From NCBI GenBank assembly GCA_003194525.1, contig NBIV01000007.1:558001-622000 (forward strand): a stretch of DNA of 64,000 nt, read 5' to 3'. This document shows, piece by piece, positions 27,479-38,867 of the stretch. A program made the position numbers and the translations under genes. Every line of letters begins with the position of its first letter. Position 1 is the first letter of the stretch. The notes beneath the pieces are model-generated. The model did not search any database, was not told the origin of the DNA, and saw only the letters and a program-made list of their open reading frames with translations. The stretch is from Gracilariopsis chorda (Eukaryota; Rhodophyta; Florideophyceae; Gracilariales; Gracilariaceae).

Positions 27479-30400
27479 TCAGCTTCTGAACGTCATTATA
27501 CCGTGACACTCTTCAATGTGTTTCATAAAGCAATCTCCATTAGTACCAGGGTGACATAAAAACACTTCTTTTACCTTTCTGATATAGCACCCAGAACATA
27601 AAAACTTGGCCTTTGTATGACCTTTGCAGAAATAGCATTGTCCTTGATATAAAGCTTTTGTAATCGTGCCATCCTTGTTTTTTCTCCTTCTATTCGTCTA
27701 CATTAAATTCAAGCCAGTGCCTGCAAACATTGGCTTCTCATGAATATTTTCACATTCTTGCTCATTTCTACTCATTTGACCTGTGGTATCCCATGTATTC
27801 TCAATTAGTTCATCAGCCAATTGGCAATAGAAGTGATGCGGACTTTTCACGTTTCTGGTTCCATTTGCGGCTTTGTACAACTTCCACGCGTCCACAATAC
27901 AAATCGATAAAAGAGAGCAGTTCACTCGAAATGACCACTCTTTCACTTCAATTTTCTTCTCCAGATTCAGATCATCTTGTCTGCATCTGTTATGGCGATC
28001 GACCATTGAACAGTTCCTGCAATACTCTTCATACACTTCGGGAATTGCGACCTCCAATTCCATTTTCTTAGAAATATTTCCCTCCCGTCTCAACATTTCT
28101 CGAATAATAGAAGAACCGGGATTACCCGTGCCAGAGGTTGATATGAAATACCTTCTTTCTCTGTCCATCCACATTATAGCCATTATTGTGGTGCAATGCC
28201 CCAAGGGGGAAAAACACCGAAAGACAGTCGGGATCTTCCTCTCACGAGGTGAACCCAGTTGGGTAGAGCCCTCCCAGAGGTGTCACGGCGAAGCCGGTTT
28301 GTAAGACCAGGGACACCTCTCGCGACTTGCGCAGGGAGGTGAAGGCGAAGAATCGGTATCCCCGTGAGCGGGGTGTGATCCTCAGTAGAGGTAGGTTTCC
28401 ACGTAAGTGGGGGGTGTGTGAGCGGATGCGCACAGGAGGGGCCGCGGGTAGCGGGATGTACTACCCTGAAAGGGGGAAGGGAGGAGAGTGAAGGGAAAGG
28501 AGGAAGAGCGGGCGAGGGTGAGTCACGAGAGCGACGAACGAGTACGGCAATGCCGGTGGACAGGACTCCCTATACAGGGCGAAACACCAATGTTATTGGA
28601 ACAATTATACTCCCAAGGATGGGCCTCTTTAGATGTGCAAGGGGGTTAGATGTCCCGTGGTTCACGGCGTTTCTCTCCAAGGAGGAGTAGAGCACGCGCG
28701 CAAGCGGTAACAACTACAGCCAATTCCCCAGGTTGGGGTCCCTTGTTGGGGATGGTTTACTGGTGCGACGGCAGTGCGCCTTCGCACTAAGTACTAGCTT
28801 CCCAGAAATGGGTGTGTAAATAATAAATAATATTAACTAAAATACTCCACATTTCGTGGCAACATCCACTACTGTGGCCAACCGCCAATTGGCCCAAAAC
28901 CGTGTCCAACGTGTCCATACCCACCATTGTGGGGCGTAGTTCATATACACACTACACAACCGATAATATCGGGAAAACGATCAAGTACCAGGAGTCCCTC
29001 CCTGAGGGCCTTGCACTTCAATTATATCATTATTGATACTGCTTCCTTTCGATAGCATATATACAAAATCTCCCCTGTCCGATAGACTAGTTTCGGAGAG
29101 ATGTATCCTAGGATACTCACGAGTAGAATTTTTGACAACTCCAGTAAACCGTAAACCTTTGTCCAGTAATGCTTTGGCGGTAATGACAGACGCAAAAAAG
29201 GAATCTGCACATAACAACCTTTCTGATCCAAACCATGGTTGCACTAAGCGAAGTAAGACTGCCCTTTCATGGGCGTTATCAGAATCAAAAACTTGTTCCG
29301 GATTATTTGCACCCATATTGGGCTCAATGTTCAGCATTATGCCACTTCGTGCACAACATACGGCCTTCATTTCAAGACCATTTTCCGGCTTTCTATCTAA
29401 TGCCGTATAGTGTGGAAGCCCGACATCAATCCAATTACCGCCTAGTCCGTACCATCGTGACATTCCTTGGTCAACACATAAGGCATATGATGGCGTGACA
29501 AAAGACCAACGATGGTCATTGATTGCCTTCACAAAATCTGCTAAGAAGGACCAACGTGCGATTCACTGCTCTTCAGTCACACCATTTCTGCTGAAGAATA
29601 TTGAACTTCTAAGCATTTCAAATCTGTTCCGTGACATCGCAAAACCAATATTTGGCTGAGGAATAAACTTAAAAAACGGCTCGAAGCTACAAAGATACTG
29701 TCTGTTAGAGAACTCAATTCGATTCATGAGGGTAGGAATTCCAAAGAACTGGAGCAGTTCTCCCCCTGAAGTCCTCCGAACGTCTTTGCTTTTTAACCGA
29801 ACATTCATTCTTTTCATTATGTACTTCAAATGCTGCATAGGGAACATCAAAAGGAAGAAATCTAATGCGCTCATGTTTAGAGAAATTTGACGAGATGAGA
29901 TAACATCTCCGGCTGGGCCAACCAGTTTCCACTGATGCATTTGCATAAAACCATTCAGAGGATTCAACATCTTACAGGTTTAGCACAAACGACCATGAAT
30001 CACAGTTGATTGGACAGGTGCATTTTTGCTTAATGAACTTGTTTGCGGCTGCAAAACTTGCATCTGAGATGGTGTCACAAGAGCGCATCTTCCTCGATAT
30101 TATGCGTATTAATGGGTTCAACCTCTGTAATAGGCTCTTCTGCAGCATTCAAGACTTTGTCAACACCGGTACCTAGTTTGACACTAGATAGAGGTAGAGT
30201 TACTTCTTTTTCTCGGTTCGGTGGACTGCACTTCACAGTCAGACAAGTGAGATTTTGATTGTTGACATTTCGAATGTCAACATTGATGATAGAACCTTGT
30301 AGTGTTGTTGAATTCCATAGAGATCCATAGCAACGTTTACATTCAGCGTCATTTGTAACCAGACGCACAGCTGTTGACAGTTGTTCCAACAGTTCTGCGA

Positions 30401-30518
30401 AGATCTGTGGACGGGGCCATTGTGTACGAATATTGTTGACGATAGTGCTTGATGTGACAGCTATGACTGTTGGTGATGTGTTTTGGACATGGTTCAGCAC
30501 TGTCGGCGTAGAAGACAT
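27479..30518 (-). pseudogene. piggyBac-type DDD transposase, interrupted (copy 1)
   Basis: The gene reads from the ATG at 30518 to the TGA at 27479. A variable N-terminal region (30518-30075) is followed by the piggyBac core: conserved MQMHQWKLVGPAG..., then Asp codons at 29470-29472 (LCVDQGMSR), 29203-29205 (LLCADSFFAS) and 28163-28165 (MWMDRERRYF), the three catalytic Asp of the family. A C-terminal cysteine-rich zinc module follows (GQCYFCKG, LCSGCYI, LCHPG), as in known piggyBac transposases. It is broken by a frameshift near 30080, in-frame stops at 29563 and 27698, and the solo LTR at 28187-29020. In other piggyBac elements the enzyme cuts at TTAA; here the ends are flanked by TA. Confidence 0.85.
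28187..29020 (+). repeat. Solo LTR (family L, copy E) inside the transposase
   Basis: This is an 834-bp insertion beginning TGTGGTGCAA and ending TTGCACTTCA, flanked by the 5-bp duplication ATTAT (28182-28186, 29021-29025). Removing it and one ATTAT rejoins the piggyBac core. It has no coding capacity. It is distantly related to the 40.4, 44.5, 48.1 and 51.9 kb LTRs through a shared GC hairpin and a TTAACTAAAATA block. Confidence 0.85.
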
Positions 30519-30867
30519 GATGAGAAGATCAAAGCGAAAAAGTTTTTGGAAAAGTTTTAAGGTTTTGATAAAGTTCTAGAGTAATTAAAATTGACCTCAT
30601 ATGTGTGCCAATCCATATCAATTATATCAAATGGCACTTGTGGTCGAAATAAAACTGATAGTCGTTTTATACTCCTGAGACTTTCAGCTCTCCAACGAGC
30701 CGTTCACGAGATTATACAACCCATTAAAAGCTAAGATATGGCCGTTACAGTATTGGAGTGCGACGAAATGAGGTTTTTGCAAAACGCCCGCAAAGAAGGA
30801 GAAAAACCTCTTTTTGTTTCTTTGCTTTTCTGAATGCACTCGTGCAAACTCTCAAGCTCCTCCAGAA
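30519..30867. promoter_or_regulatory. Central bidirectional promoter region of the two-gene element
   Basis: This 349-bp spacer lies between the two divergent genes and is strongly conserved in copy 2 (about 50640-50989). It contains ACCTCATATG, related to the end palindrome, so the transposase could bind here and control both genes. No precise TATA box can be assigned. Confidence 0.5.
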
Positions 30868-32856
30868 ATGGCGTTTTCTTCGTGATTCGTTGACGAACGA
30901 AGTGTAGATATCGAGGAGCTCATCGCCGAAGATCTCGAGAATCTTGAGCAGGCAAATACCACTGCGCATAGCACTGCCCCACTACAGCCACCTCCCGAAG
31001 TGCTGGAATACGCCTCGCCAAATGAGAAAGACCAAACGGACCATGTGACTTCAACAGAAAAGGCACTGTTGCACTTTAACAATATGATGAATTACTGTCT
31101 TTGCAAACCCCATTGCATTACGACAACAGAACATTTCCCGCTTGCACAGACCTTTGCTTCCTTCACGGAGGACGAAAAGAACAACTTGGTACGAGCTATG
31201 ATGCTCTGCTTGTGCGCACCTCGTGGACAAGCGAACGCACTCATGGCTACTGATTCTGTCAAAGCGCAAAGCAAGTGCGACAAGCGGCGTCGTCTGTCAT
31301 CCTCATCATACTCTTCCACGAGGTACGCCATGCGGGGAAAATGGGTATGCCAATTCGGGTTCGCTGCTATTGTCCAGCTCAATCCGCAAACAGTACGCGG
31401 AATATCCTCTGTTGTCAGTAATCAAGAGACCTTTTCCATTCAAAAGAACGAACATTACAGAGGACGAAAGGGCAAACAGTCCTTACAAACCGTCACTGCT
31501 TTAGCGTTCCTTCAGCGCTACGCTGCTCTCAACGCTTTGGCTTGCCCTACTGGCCGAGGATCAGAAGACGAATCTACTGTGCAATGGATTAGTAGTGATG
31601 TTCGACGACAGGCTGTGCACGACCTGTATAGGAAGGAGTGAAAAGAGATCATGGAGGCGGCTGCCGTTAGAAATGCTGCGGTGCGAAAACCAGATGCGCC
31701 CCTTTCGAAGTCTGGGTTTCTTAAAGTTTGGGGATCATACTACCCAACACTTCGGATTCTGAAGTCAGGGAGTGGCTTTTGCGACCAATGCACGACGCTC
31801 AACAACTCCGCTCGTACCACTACAAACATGGATCTAAGGGAAACTCTGCTAGTTGCAAGGCGTCAACACCGAGTGGAAGCGTTGGCCGAATTTACAGTTT
31901 ATCGTACAATCCAAACTACAGCTGAAAACGCTCCTGCGACCAACCCCATCCATCTCATATTTGACTTTGCAGGGAAGATTTTGTTGCCACATTTACTCCG
32001 GAAACCTGGAAAACTACATTTTGTGACGGGTCTAAAGTTTGACATCTTTGGCGTGTATAGTAGCCGCATGTCAACTTGTTATGTTTATGATTTGCCCGAA
32101 GGCCACTAGCCAGGCAATAAGACATGCAACGAGGTTGCGTCCATGCTGAATCACGCAATTAAGCAACATTGGGTGTCTGGTGTCGTTACAGAGAGTCATA
32201 AACAGCTTAACCTTCATGCAGATAACTGCACCGGACAAAAAAAAAGTAGGATCATGGTTTGGTACCTTCTTTGGAGTGTGTGCATGAAGTACGAAGATGA
32301 GATTACTTTGCGGTTTTTAGTGGCCGGTCTTACAAAAAACCGGTGTGATGCTGCTTTTGGACTGGTCAAGCGACTTCTGAAGAAATTTGATTTGTTCGGT
32401 CCTGGCGATATGATGAAAATACTGGAAGAACGTTCTACTTCGAACAAAGCAGTAAATGCGAATGATGTTAGTTGGTTTAACTGGAAGGAACTGCTGCAAA
32501 AGTTTTACAAAGTTCGAACTGATTTCAAGTTGTCAACATATCATGTTTTTCGTTTCTCGTATGTCAACCCCGAGATAGTGATGGTAAAACACTTTTCTTC
32601 GGATGCAGTATGGCTCAGCTTTAAACTAAACAAGCGCTCTGTGTCGTCAGATAAAGTTAGAGCGGTGAGTTTTCGTTTACTGCAAAGTGAGGATTTGGTT
32701 CTACCTCTTACACGTCTTTCTGGAGTGTTGTCACCGCAGGAAGGTAACCGCAAAGCGTACCTAGTGAAGAACATATTGAATAGATACTACGAGGGAGATG
32801 ATGATTGTAGTTCTGCCTACTTTGCTAGTAGATGTGATTGGCGTAGTACCCTTTAA
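30868..32856 (+). pseudogene. DUF7869-like gene, copy 1, three nonsense mutations
   Basis: The frame starts at ATG 30868 and runs 662 codons to 32856. It begins with acidic DIEELIAEDLENLE. Mid-protein blocks are HYRGRKGKQSLQTVTALAFL and CPTGRGSEDES. A possible RNase-H-like core follows: HLIFDFAGKILLPHL, FDIFGVYSS and LHADNCTGQKKSR, then MVWYLLW and CDAAFGLVKR. This pattern matches a widespread uncharacterised eukaryotic family (DUF7869, name from memory). In-frame stops at 30883, 31639 and 32107 all replace Trp codons that are intact in copy 2. The two regularly placed Asp in FDF and HADNC suggest a nuclease fold, which is inference. Confidence 0.78.
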
Positions 32857-33079
32857 GCTAATGTTGCATTGTTTAAACCATATCTCCTGTTTGTGCTGGC
32901 CATTTTTCGTTATGTTTGGACGAGATGAAAGCTGAGAGCATGCTCTATAACTTTTGTTCTGAGAGCCGATGGCCGTTTCTGGGACCAAATGGAAGATATC
33001 TCAGCTTCGACTGAGATCCCATTTGATATTTTTGATATGGATTGCTACACATATAAGGTCGCTGGTCAGATAGACACTA

Positions 33080-33612
33080 ATTACAGTTCTCCGTCGAATT
33101 CCCTGTTACCTTTGGTACCGTTGGTAGCCTTGGCATCCCCTTACTAAAAGTGATTTACCAAGAGCAGTGTTGCGCTATAAACCTATTTCTCGTCAGAGAG
33201 AAACAGTTTGCCGCTCCAGTTTGTAGTATTGCATTACAGTGCACCAAAACACCCTCTGCCGAACACTACGGGTAAAGGGTTACCGCTTCATATAACATCC
33301 ATTTACCCTTGGGTAGCCTTCCGTTTAACCCCACTACATGGGCACTAACAGTGATACTCTGCTTCACTGAAATGCTATTGTTAGACATACGGATCTCCCA
33401 TTGTCAATAACGTCCTACTAGACTGCACCCACCAACAAACCATAGAAAGAACACAACTTATGAGTCTCCAAAGGTGAATACATCAAGTTTACGTTGTAAC
33501 TTGCAGCGCGAATGGTACCGACACTACAAAACTCCATACATTCTATCCGCCGACGAACGACCGACTGCTTCTCCGACCTTGGCTGCACCTTCCCATACAA
33601 GGGCGGGTAATA
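33080..33612. other. Intergenic, no gene recognised
   Basis: Unassigned sequence between the right end of the two-gene element and the Myb-like gene. TACCYTTGGTA-like repeats near 33110-33130 are the only pattern seen. It may include the promoter of the following gene. Confidence 0.4.
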
Positions 33613-34608
33613 ATGACAGGGTTATCTGAGCATAAAAAGCAGCTGGTGTGGACTGGTCGTTGCCTGGCGGATCTCCTCACGCGACTTGGCGCGACCGTGG
33701 ATAAATGGGCGAAAGATATCGAAGATGAACCATCTCCTTTCTCAACTGCAACCTCCACGCTTCGCCACAAAGGGGCCGCACGTGTGCCATCACAGGGAGC
33801 GGTCCTTCAGCCTTCAGACAAACCAGCTGACGTGGAAGCAGCACCGGTTACCACTGATGACGTGAAACCACGTTCACCGGAACCTCGGAACTCAGGTACT
33901 GCGCAGCCACCAAGGTCAGCTCGACGCAACCTCCCCCATCCCGGCTTCACGGCTCGGATGAGTACACATCTCCCGCAAGATGTACAATTAAATGTGCCAT
34001 CCCATTCTTCAACAGGCTCCTCATGCCCCATCGTTGATCTTGTCCGAGCAGATGCGGACCGCCCTGGCAAAAAGCGTCAGTTACTTCGTCGCTCATACGA
34101 CCTGGGTGCGGACAGGCATCGTACCCCTGCAGTCGTTAAGGGCGAAGCCGGACTTATTGGTGCTGACACATCACGCCAGTACGCAACGTCAAACGTGAAA
34201 CGTAGGCGGGTGCGAAACGACTGGACAACTCCGGAAAATGCAATTCTGTACACCCACATACAGCGTTATCCGTTCATGGAGGAGAACGAGCTTGTGACAA
34301 GGGTTGCGTCCAAACTGGAGGGCAATCGAACAAAAGCACAGACAAAGTCGCGATTTAGATACTTGCTAGCAAGCGGAAAGATCCTCAAGAGCGACTCAAC
34401 GCCGCCCAAATGGGTATTGTCCGCGCAACTGACTACATGGCTAAGTAGTAACGGAGAGGCGAGTCCGGATCTTGCGGTTCGTCCAATCCGTCCATGGAGG
34501 AGAAGGTACTCGTGTGATCCGCAGCAATCTCATGCCAAGTCTGAGAGGGGAATGTTAGGATTATTGTGTGAGAACAGGTTTGACGGGAGCTCTGATGAGG
34601 CTTTTTAA
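33613..34608 (+). CDS. Myb-like DNA-binding-domain protein
   Basis: The protein is 331 aa in one exon with the ATG at 33613. Most of it is disordered and Ser/Pro/Arg-rich. Residues about 200-260 form a Myb/SANT-like three-helix unit: a basic entry KRRRVRNDWTTPENAILYTH, a middle helix FMEENELVTRVASKLEGN, and a recognition-like helix RTKAQTKSRFRYLLASGKI. A lone Myb-like repeat with a nuclear-localisation-like KRRRVR suggests a chromatin or transcription role, but it could be the accessory gene of a lost Harbinger element. It is intact although surrounded by decayed transposons, which argues that it is functional. Confidence 0.55.
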   Translation: MTGLSEHKKQLVWTGRCLADLLTRLGATVDKWAKDIEDEPSPFSTATSTLRHKGAARVPSQGAVLQPSDKPADVEAAPVTTDDVKPRSPEPRNSGTAQPPRSARRNLPHPGFTARMSTHLPQDVQLNVPSHSSTGSSCPIVDLVRADADRPGKKRQLLRRSYDLGADRHRTPAVVKGEAGLIGADTSRQYATSNVKRRRVRNDWTTPENAILYTHIQRYPFMEENELVTRVASKLEGNRTKAQTKSRFRYLLASGKILKSDSTPPKWVLSAQLTTWLSSNGEASPDLAVRPIRPWRRRYSCDPQQSHAKSERGMLGLLCENRFDGSSDEAF

Positions 34609-36582
34609 AGCAGATGTCAGTGGGTGATAGGCCCACCTTTTTATTCTTATCGATAGTGGTTTAAGCCGGGGAACTCTTTAACTGCAAGAAAGGTTCGTGG
34701 AGCCTGTGAGGTACAAGGGTAGTAACCCTTATCAAAAGAAAGGTATGTGGAGTTCAAAAGTTAGCGCCCTTCCCTGGAAACTAGACGCAAATGGCGAGGG
34801 CCCATGGGTTAGTGTCTGAGCAAATGTGTCTCTTTTTGAAATGAGTAGGCCGTTGGTACGATCGCAACAATTGTTGTAACTTGCAGGAGGGTTGATAAGA
34901 TGCATCAAGGGTATAAGCGAGGTCGAAAAGTCCCTGCGTCAGGTGCGGTGTTTACGGCCACAGAGTAGTTTCAGAAAGAAGCGAGTCCGTCGCCTGTGGC
35001 AGTTGGAGCATTTACACCATCCCGAGACTGCAAGGTCACATGTCCTTTGGAGTTTGTCGCTGGAATGTTGAAGGTGGTCTAAATTTGTGGCAGCGCTGTT
35101 CCAAGCGAGGGCGGACAGTGGCAAGAGTTATGCTTCTGCTTTAGTCAACCCTGCACATCCCCGAACACGGAAGCAGGCTCCAGTCTATCAGCATGACGTC
35201 GCACATCGACTGAGCCGCAACTGCTCGCGTCAAACCACTAGTTTTGATTTCATTGGCGAGGAAGAGGAGGAGGCGCCACGGCATGGAGGGAGTACGTGTC
35301 GATAGAGCATGGAGGTGCTCAAGTCCAATGAAGAAATTGCTTTCGTTTTCGCGAGTGCACCGAAACATGCAGTTTGCGTCACGATCACAAGTTTGAATGC
35401 TCTTTTTGCGAACTGGGAACGCCCGTTGCTGATGGACGCATCCCTACAATAGTACCCTTCGTAGCAGTCTTCTGAGCCGAACGTCCATGATGAGTGTCTG
35501 ACAATCGCAAGTGTGCCTTTTCAGTTGACACTGAGGCGCTTGCTTGCTACTCCTCACTTGGTATCCCTGGTAGCGGAGCCATCCTCGTCCTCGCGAAGTC
35601 AAGTTGCGGGGTGCTGGAACGCCTGTGCGTTTGTTGAAGATGGACTTGTCTCGTGACTTGCTTTATCCACCGTTCTATGTGTACTGCAAGGCAGGGCGTC
35701 TCGAATGTTTCGCTTTGGCGATTGCCGTCCATAGGCACGCGTTTTCAGAGCAGCCAAGACAATGATTTGAATTTCACAAACAGAGTTTCCCAGAGATCAA
35801 TTCCCCGCAAGCTTTAATACAGAAGCCCCTGCCTCGGAGCTTTCTCTGATGGACCACCGTCAAAAAACGTTGCAGTCATTACTGCCATGCAGATCTGGCG
35901 TGACAAGCGCTCGCCTTCTCACAATGATTGTACAAGCTCATCTCAACACCAAAACTGATATCCTCAAACATATGTACTGAGCGCACTCCTAGCATTCGCT
36001 CCACTAAGGCTTGCTCGTATGAAGGGGTAACGATGGCTATCCCTGACACGGGTTGATGCAAGAGTGCTTCCGCGAGTACCCGATCTGCGCACTACCCGAT
36101 TCCAAACAACTGTTCAACCATCTCCACATCATTTGCCCCTCATCGTACCATACTTCGATTTCATGAGCATTACACACACGTTTCTCTTCATCACTTGTTC
36201 TATTCCACATAAGTTACGTTTTGCATTGTCCGCCATGGATACCATTGAAGCTCATCTTTTCCTTAATTATTGTTTGTTTATCATTGTAGAGGCTGTGGAT
36301 CTCGTCCGGCTTGTCGTATGAGAAAAATCTTGAGATATGACGAGTGCATCCGACGCATCCGCATGTAACGCAAAGAGTACCAACGGTATCCAAGATATTG
36401 TTTAGCAATCAGCAATATTATTGAGAGAACTCTGGTGTTGCCGTGGCCAAGTGGCTAATTTGCCGACGCGAATTGAATTGAACTTCTTTGAGATACCCCT
36501 CTGGGAAGGCTGACACATCTAGGAATGTTCCTATGGCTTCATCTTTTGTTTACATGTTTTATGGTATTCCGCATCGGCTCAC

Positions 36583-36583
<1 letters not shown>
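34609..36583. other. Intergenic, no gene recognised
   Basis: About 2 kb of low-complexity or unassigned sequence with only short frames. I find no recognisable domain, terminal repeat or RNA gene. Confidence 0.4.

Positions 36584-36626
<43 letters not shown>
36584..36626. repeat. (TG)n microsatellite
   Basis: About 21 uninterrupted TG units, followed by imperfect TTTGTGTTTAT. It is a simple repeat with Z-DNA potential. Confidence 0.95.
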
Positions 36627-36629
<3 letters not shown>

Positions 36630-36879
36630 TGTTTATATGAGCTCGTGTCTCTAATTCCAAGACTACGGTAGGGGTTACATTGAGAGAAACCCTCTCTCTC
36701 ACACGCTTTTCTGATCCTGAAACCACAGACTATCACTTTGTTCCTCCTCGTTGTGCCGAGCATTATGCTGATGTGAATCTGGGGGAGATGAAATGGATCA
36801 GTACTTGGTTCTGCTGTTCAATCTTTTCTTGTAAGAGCATTGTGGTATTTCATCCTGATACAAATTCAGAACAAGTGTT

Positions 36880-37090
36880 ATTGGCCTTATCAATAATACC
36901 CGTGGTGTATGAACTTTCTACGACAACGCCTCTCGGTTGGTGCGAGCCCGTAACCGTTTCTCTAGTGCTTGTCTCAAAAAATTGGAGCACCAGCAAAACA
37001 AGAGTTCGTAGACTGACACCTAAAATGGTCAGCCTCAAAGACTATGTGGTATCATACACCACAAGTTCTTACCATTCCACTTCTGAAAAC
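36880..37090 (+). pseudogene. Possible copia pol fragment
   Basis: The plus-strand frame here contains KTRVRRLTPKMVSLKDYV, which resembles the basic linker between integrase and reverse transcriptase in Ty1/copia Pol proteins (R-R-x-P ... LKDYV). No reverse transcriptase follows and no LTR is visible. The resemblance is short, so this is tentative. Confidence 0.3.
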
Positions 37091-38012
37091 AGAAGAAGAA
37101 GAATAGAAGAATATTTATTGTACGCAAATAAGAAAGTTCACGAGCACAACTTCTATACGTGCATTCATTCTTGAATACGCCGATGTGTCCCAATTGTCGT
37201 CCTGATTTCAACCGAGCGTAGCCGAAGCAATGTATGGTGATTAGTAGTCTACTCTTAAACACAAGCGAGATCTCCGAAAATAGGGGCACTGAAAAGCTCT
37301 CGCTTGGAATCTTTTCCGTGCTTAGAAACACCCGACTTGCCCTATAGCATGTAGCCACGGTCCCTTCTATTATAGAATACTGATCTGAGTTTGTGGTTTG
37401 TGATTGGATAGCTTTCTTTCAAGAACGAAGAATATAGGCTGATTCAGGTTTGCTCTGAACATCAACGACGTTCTCTCACACAAGTATTGAAGTTTGTGAA
37501 TAATCAGAGATCGACATACATATAACCAAACGCTCTAGGGCTACCACAGTTATTCAAAGCATCCATTATTTGCTTTTTAGAAGTCTGCAACACGAATGAC
37601 GGTTAACAAATCGAAAGCAAGTCCACTTGTAATACAATCTATGCCACCCGAGCTGTCACTCTCACTAACACCTAGCTTTAGACGACTTATCGATGGCCCA
37701 AAATTGTCGCGCTTCCTGAATTTATGGCACAAAGCCTGCGATGCCAGTGGCTTATCACAATAGCATTCATATGTACTAAACCAATGTTAATATCCTCAAA
37801 TTGCTGCACATCAAGCAGTCCGTTCATTCCAACTGATAATAGCAGTAGAGACATGTTCTCCAGGAAGCGGCGACGATCAGTCTCCAACAAAATTGACTGT
37901 CCGTGCATTTGTAAAGCTTTTTCCGAGCATCCTTCCTCTTCTCTCCGCAAGTTGAGACAAGCCGCCGTCATTCGATGGGCACTGTTGGTCTCAAACTCAT
38001 TGCTGTGGGAAA
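37091..38012. other. Intergenic, upstream of zinc-finger gene
   Basis: No gene recognised. This presumably includes the promoter of the C2H2 gene that follows. The open frames at 37687-38020 on both strands look like chance overlaps. Confidence 0.4.
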
Positions 38013-38867
38013 ATGGATGAAAGGCGTACTATCCGATGTGATCGCTGTGGCTTGTTCTTCCGGAATGCAGACGAATTGAACCGACACAAATTCCACAAAC
38101 ACATAATGAAACAATCACCAACTCACTCACCAACCAGACGTTCAAATTCATTTTCCCGTTTGCGAGACCCCTCTTACTCCTCAGGATATTCAACGCCTTC
38201 TGCAACAACACGAGCTTCTTTTGATACATCAATGGGACATAGAAACAGCTTCGGTTCTACTCATGAATCCCACTCAAGCAGCGCACTACCACGCTTCCAA
38301 TGTCGGTATTGCGGACTTGCTTTCAGTCTTTCACTGCTGCAGGAACACGTGAGGACTGTTCATGGTCACCGCACAGAGCCCATCCGACCTCGGCTATCGC
38401 AAAATTCATTGCCCCCGACTGGTCTGCCCTCTCCAAATATTCTTCGTCTCCCGCGTGCAGGGTCTTCATCTGCTACACAAGCGCGACATTTCAGGTGCGA
38501 TTTGTGCGGAAACGTATTCGCAACGACGGAGGAACTGGAAGTACATGCGATGTCCTTCCACAGGCGAGATCAAATACAACCGAAATCGAGCTCTAGAGGC
38601 CCTCGGTTTTCATGTCATCTGTGCGATAAGTCCCTCTCCACTCAAAGTAATCTAAGAGAGCATATCAAGAGCTATCACAGAAAAGAACGACGATACGAAT
38701 GCCCCAAATGTGGGCTCAAGTTTGCGAGGAAATCTATCGTAGCCAACCATTTGCAGAACATTCATGGTCGGCAAAGGCGATACAAGTGCACTTCTTGCGA
38801 CGCAACGTTTGATGAAATAGGTCCGTTTTCAAAGCACTACCATCAATGTAAGGGTAGTAGGTCTTAG
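38013..38867 (+). CDS. Six-finger C2H2 zinc-finger protein
   Basis: The protein is 284 aa, intronless, with the ATG at 38013. Six C2H2 fingers: one at the N-terminus (RCDRCGLFFRNADELNRHKF), a Ser-rich linker, one in the middle (FQCRYCGLAFSLSLLQEHVR), a second linker, then four: FRCDLCGNVFATTEELEVHA, FSCHLCDKSLSTQSNLREHI, YECPKCGLKFARKSIVANHL, and YKCTSCDATFDEIGPFSKHY. Fingers 4-6 have TGEKP-like short linkers, suggesting DNA binding as a unit. It is probably a transcription regulator. It sits alone in a transposon desert; the open frame and intact ligands argue that it is functional. Confidence 0.85.
   Translation: MDERRTIRCDRCGLFFRNADELNRHKFHKHIMKQSPTHSPTRRSNSFSRLRDPSYSSGYSTPSATTRASFDTSMGHRNSFGSTHESHSSSALPRFQCRYCGLAFSLSLLQEHVRTVHGHRTEPIRPRLSQNSLPPTGLPSPNILRLPRAGSSSATQARHFRCDLCGNVFATTEELEVHAMSFHRRDQIQPKSSSRGPRFSCHLCDKSLSTQSNLREHIKSYHRKERRYECPKCGLKFARKSIVANHLQNIHGRQRRYKCTSCDATFDEIGPFSKHYHQCKGSRS

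Larger units (their letters stand above)
26958..33077. mobile_element. Two-gene DNA transposon, copy 1 (piggyBac-type plus DUF7869-like)
   Basis: The inverted ends GTGTCTATCAGACC (26958-26971) and GGTCAGATAGACAC (33064-33077) match at 13 of 14 positions and are flanked by TA. Inside are two head-to-head genes: a piggyBac-type transposase on the minus strand and a DUF7869-like gene on the plus strand, sharing a 350-bp central promoter region. Copy 2 (to 54154) has the same genes, order and right end, so the arrangement is inherited and not accidental. A solo LTR interrupts the transposase. Both genes are broken here. A 20-bp perfect palindrome (26978-26997) lies just inside the left end. Confidence 0.82.

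Noticed and set aside
34939-35738. Several 60-75-aa open frames on both strands
   Set aside because: No conserved motif, no start context, mutually overlapping.
36440-36520. tRNA-like A-box (GTGGCCAAGTGGCTAA)
   Set aside because: The 5' part resembles a tRNA-Ser/Leu A box, but there is no B box (GGTTCGAATCC) and no cloverleaf pairing that I can draw.
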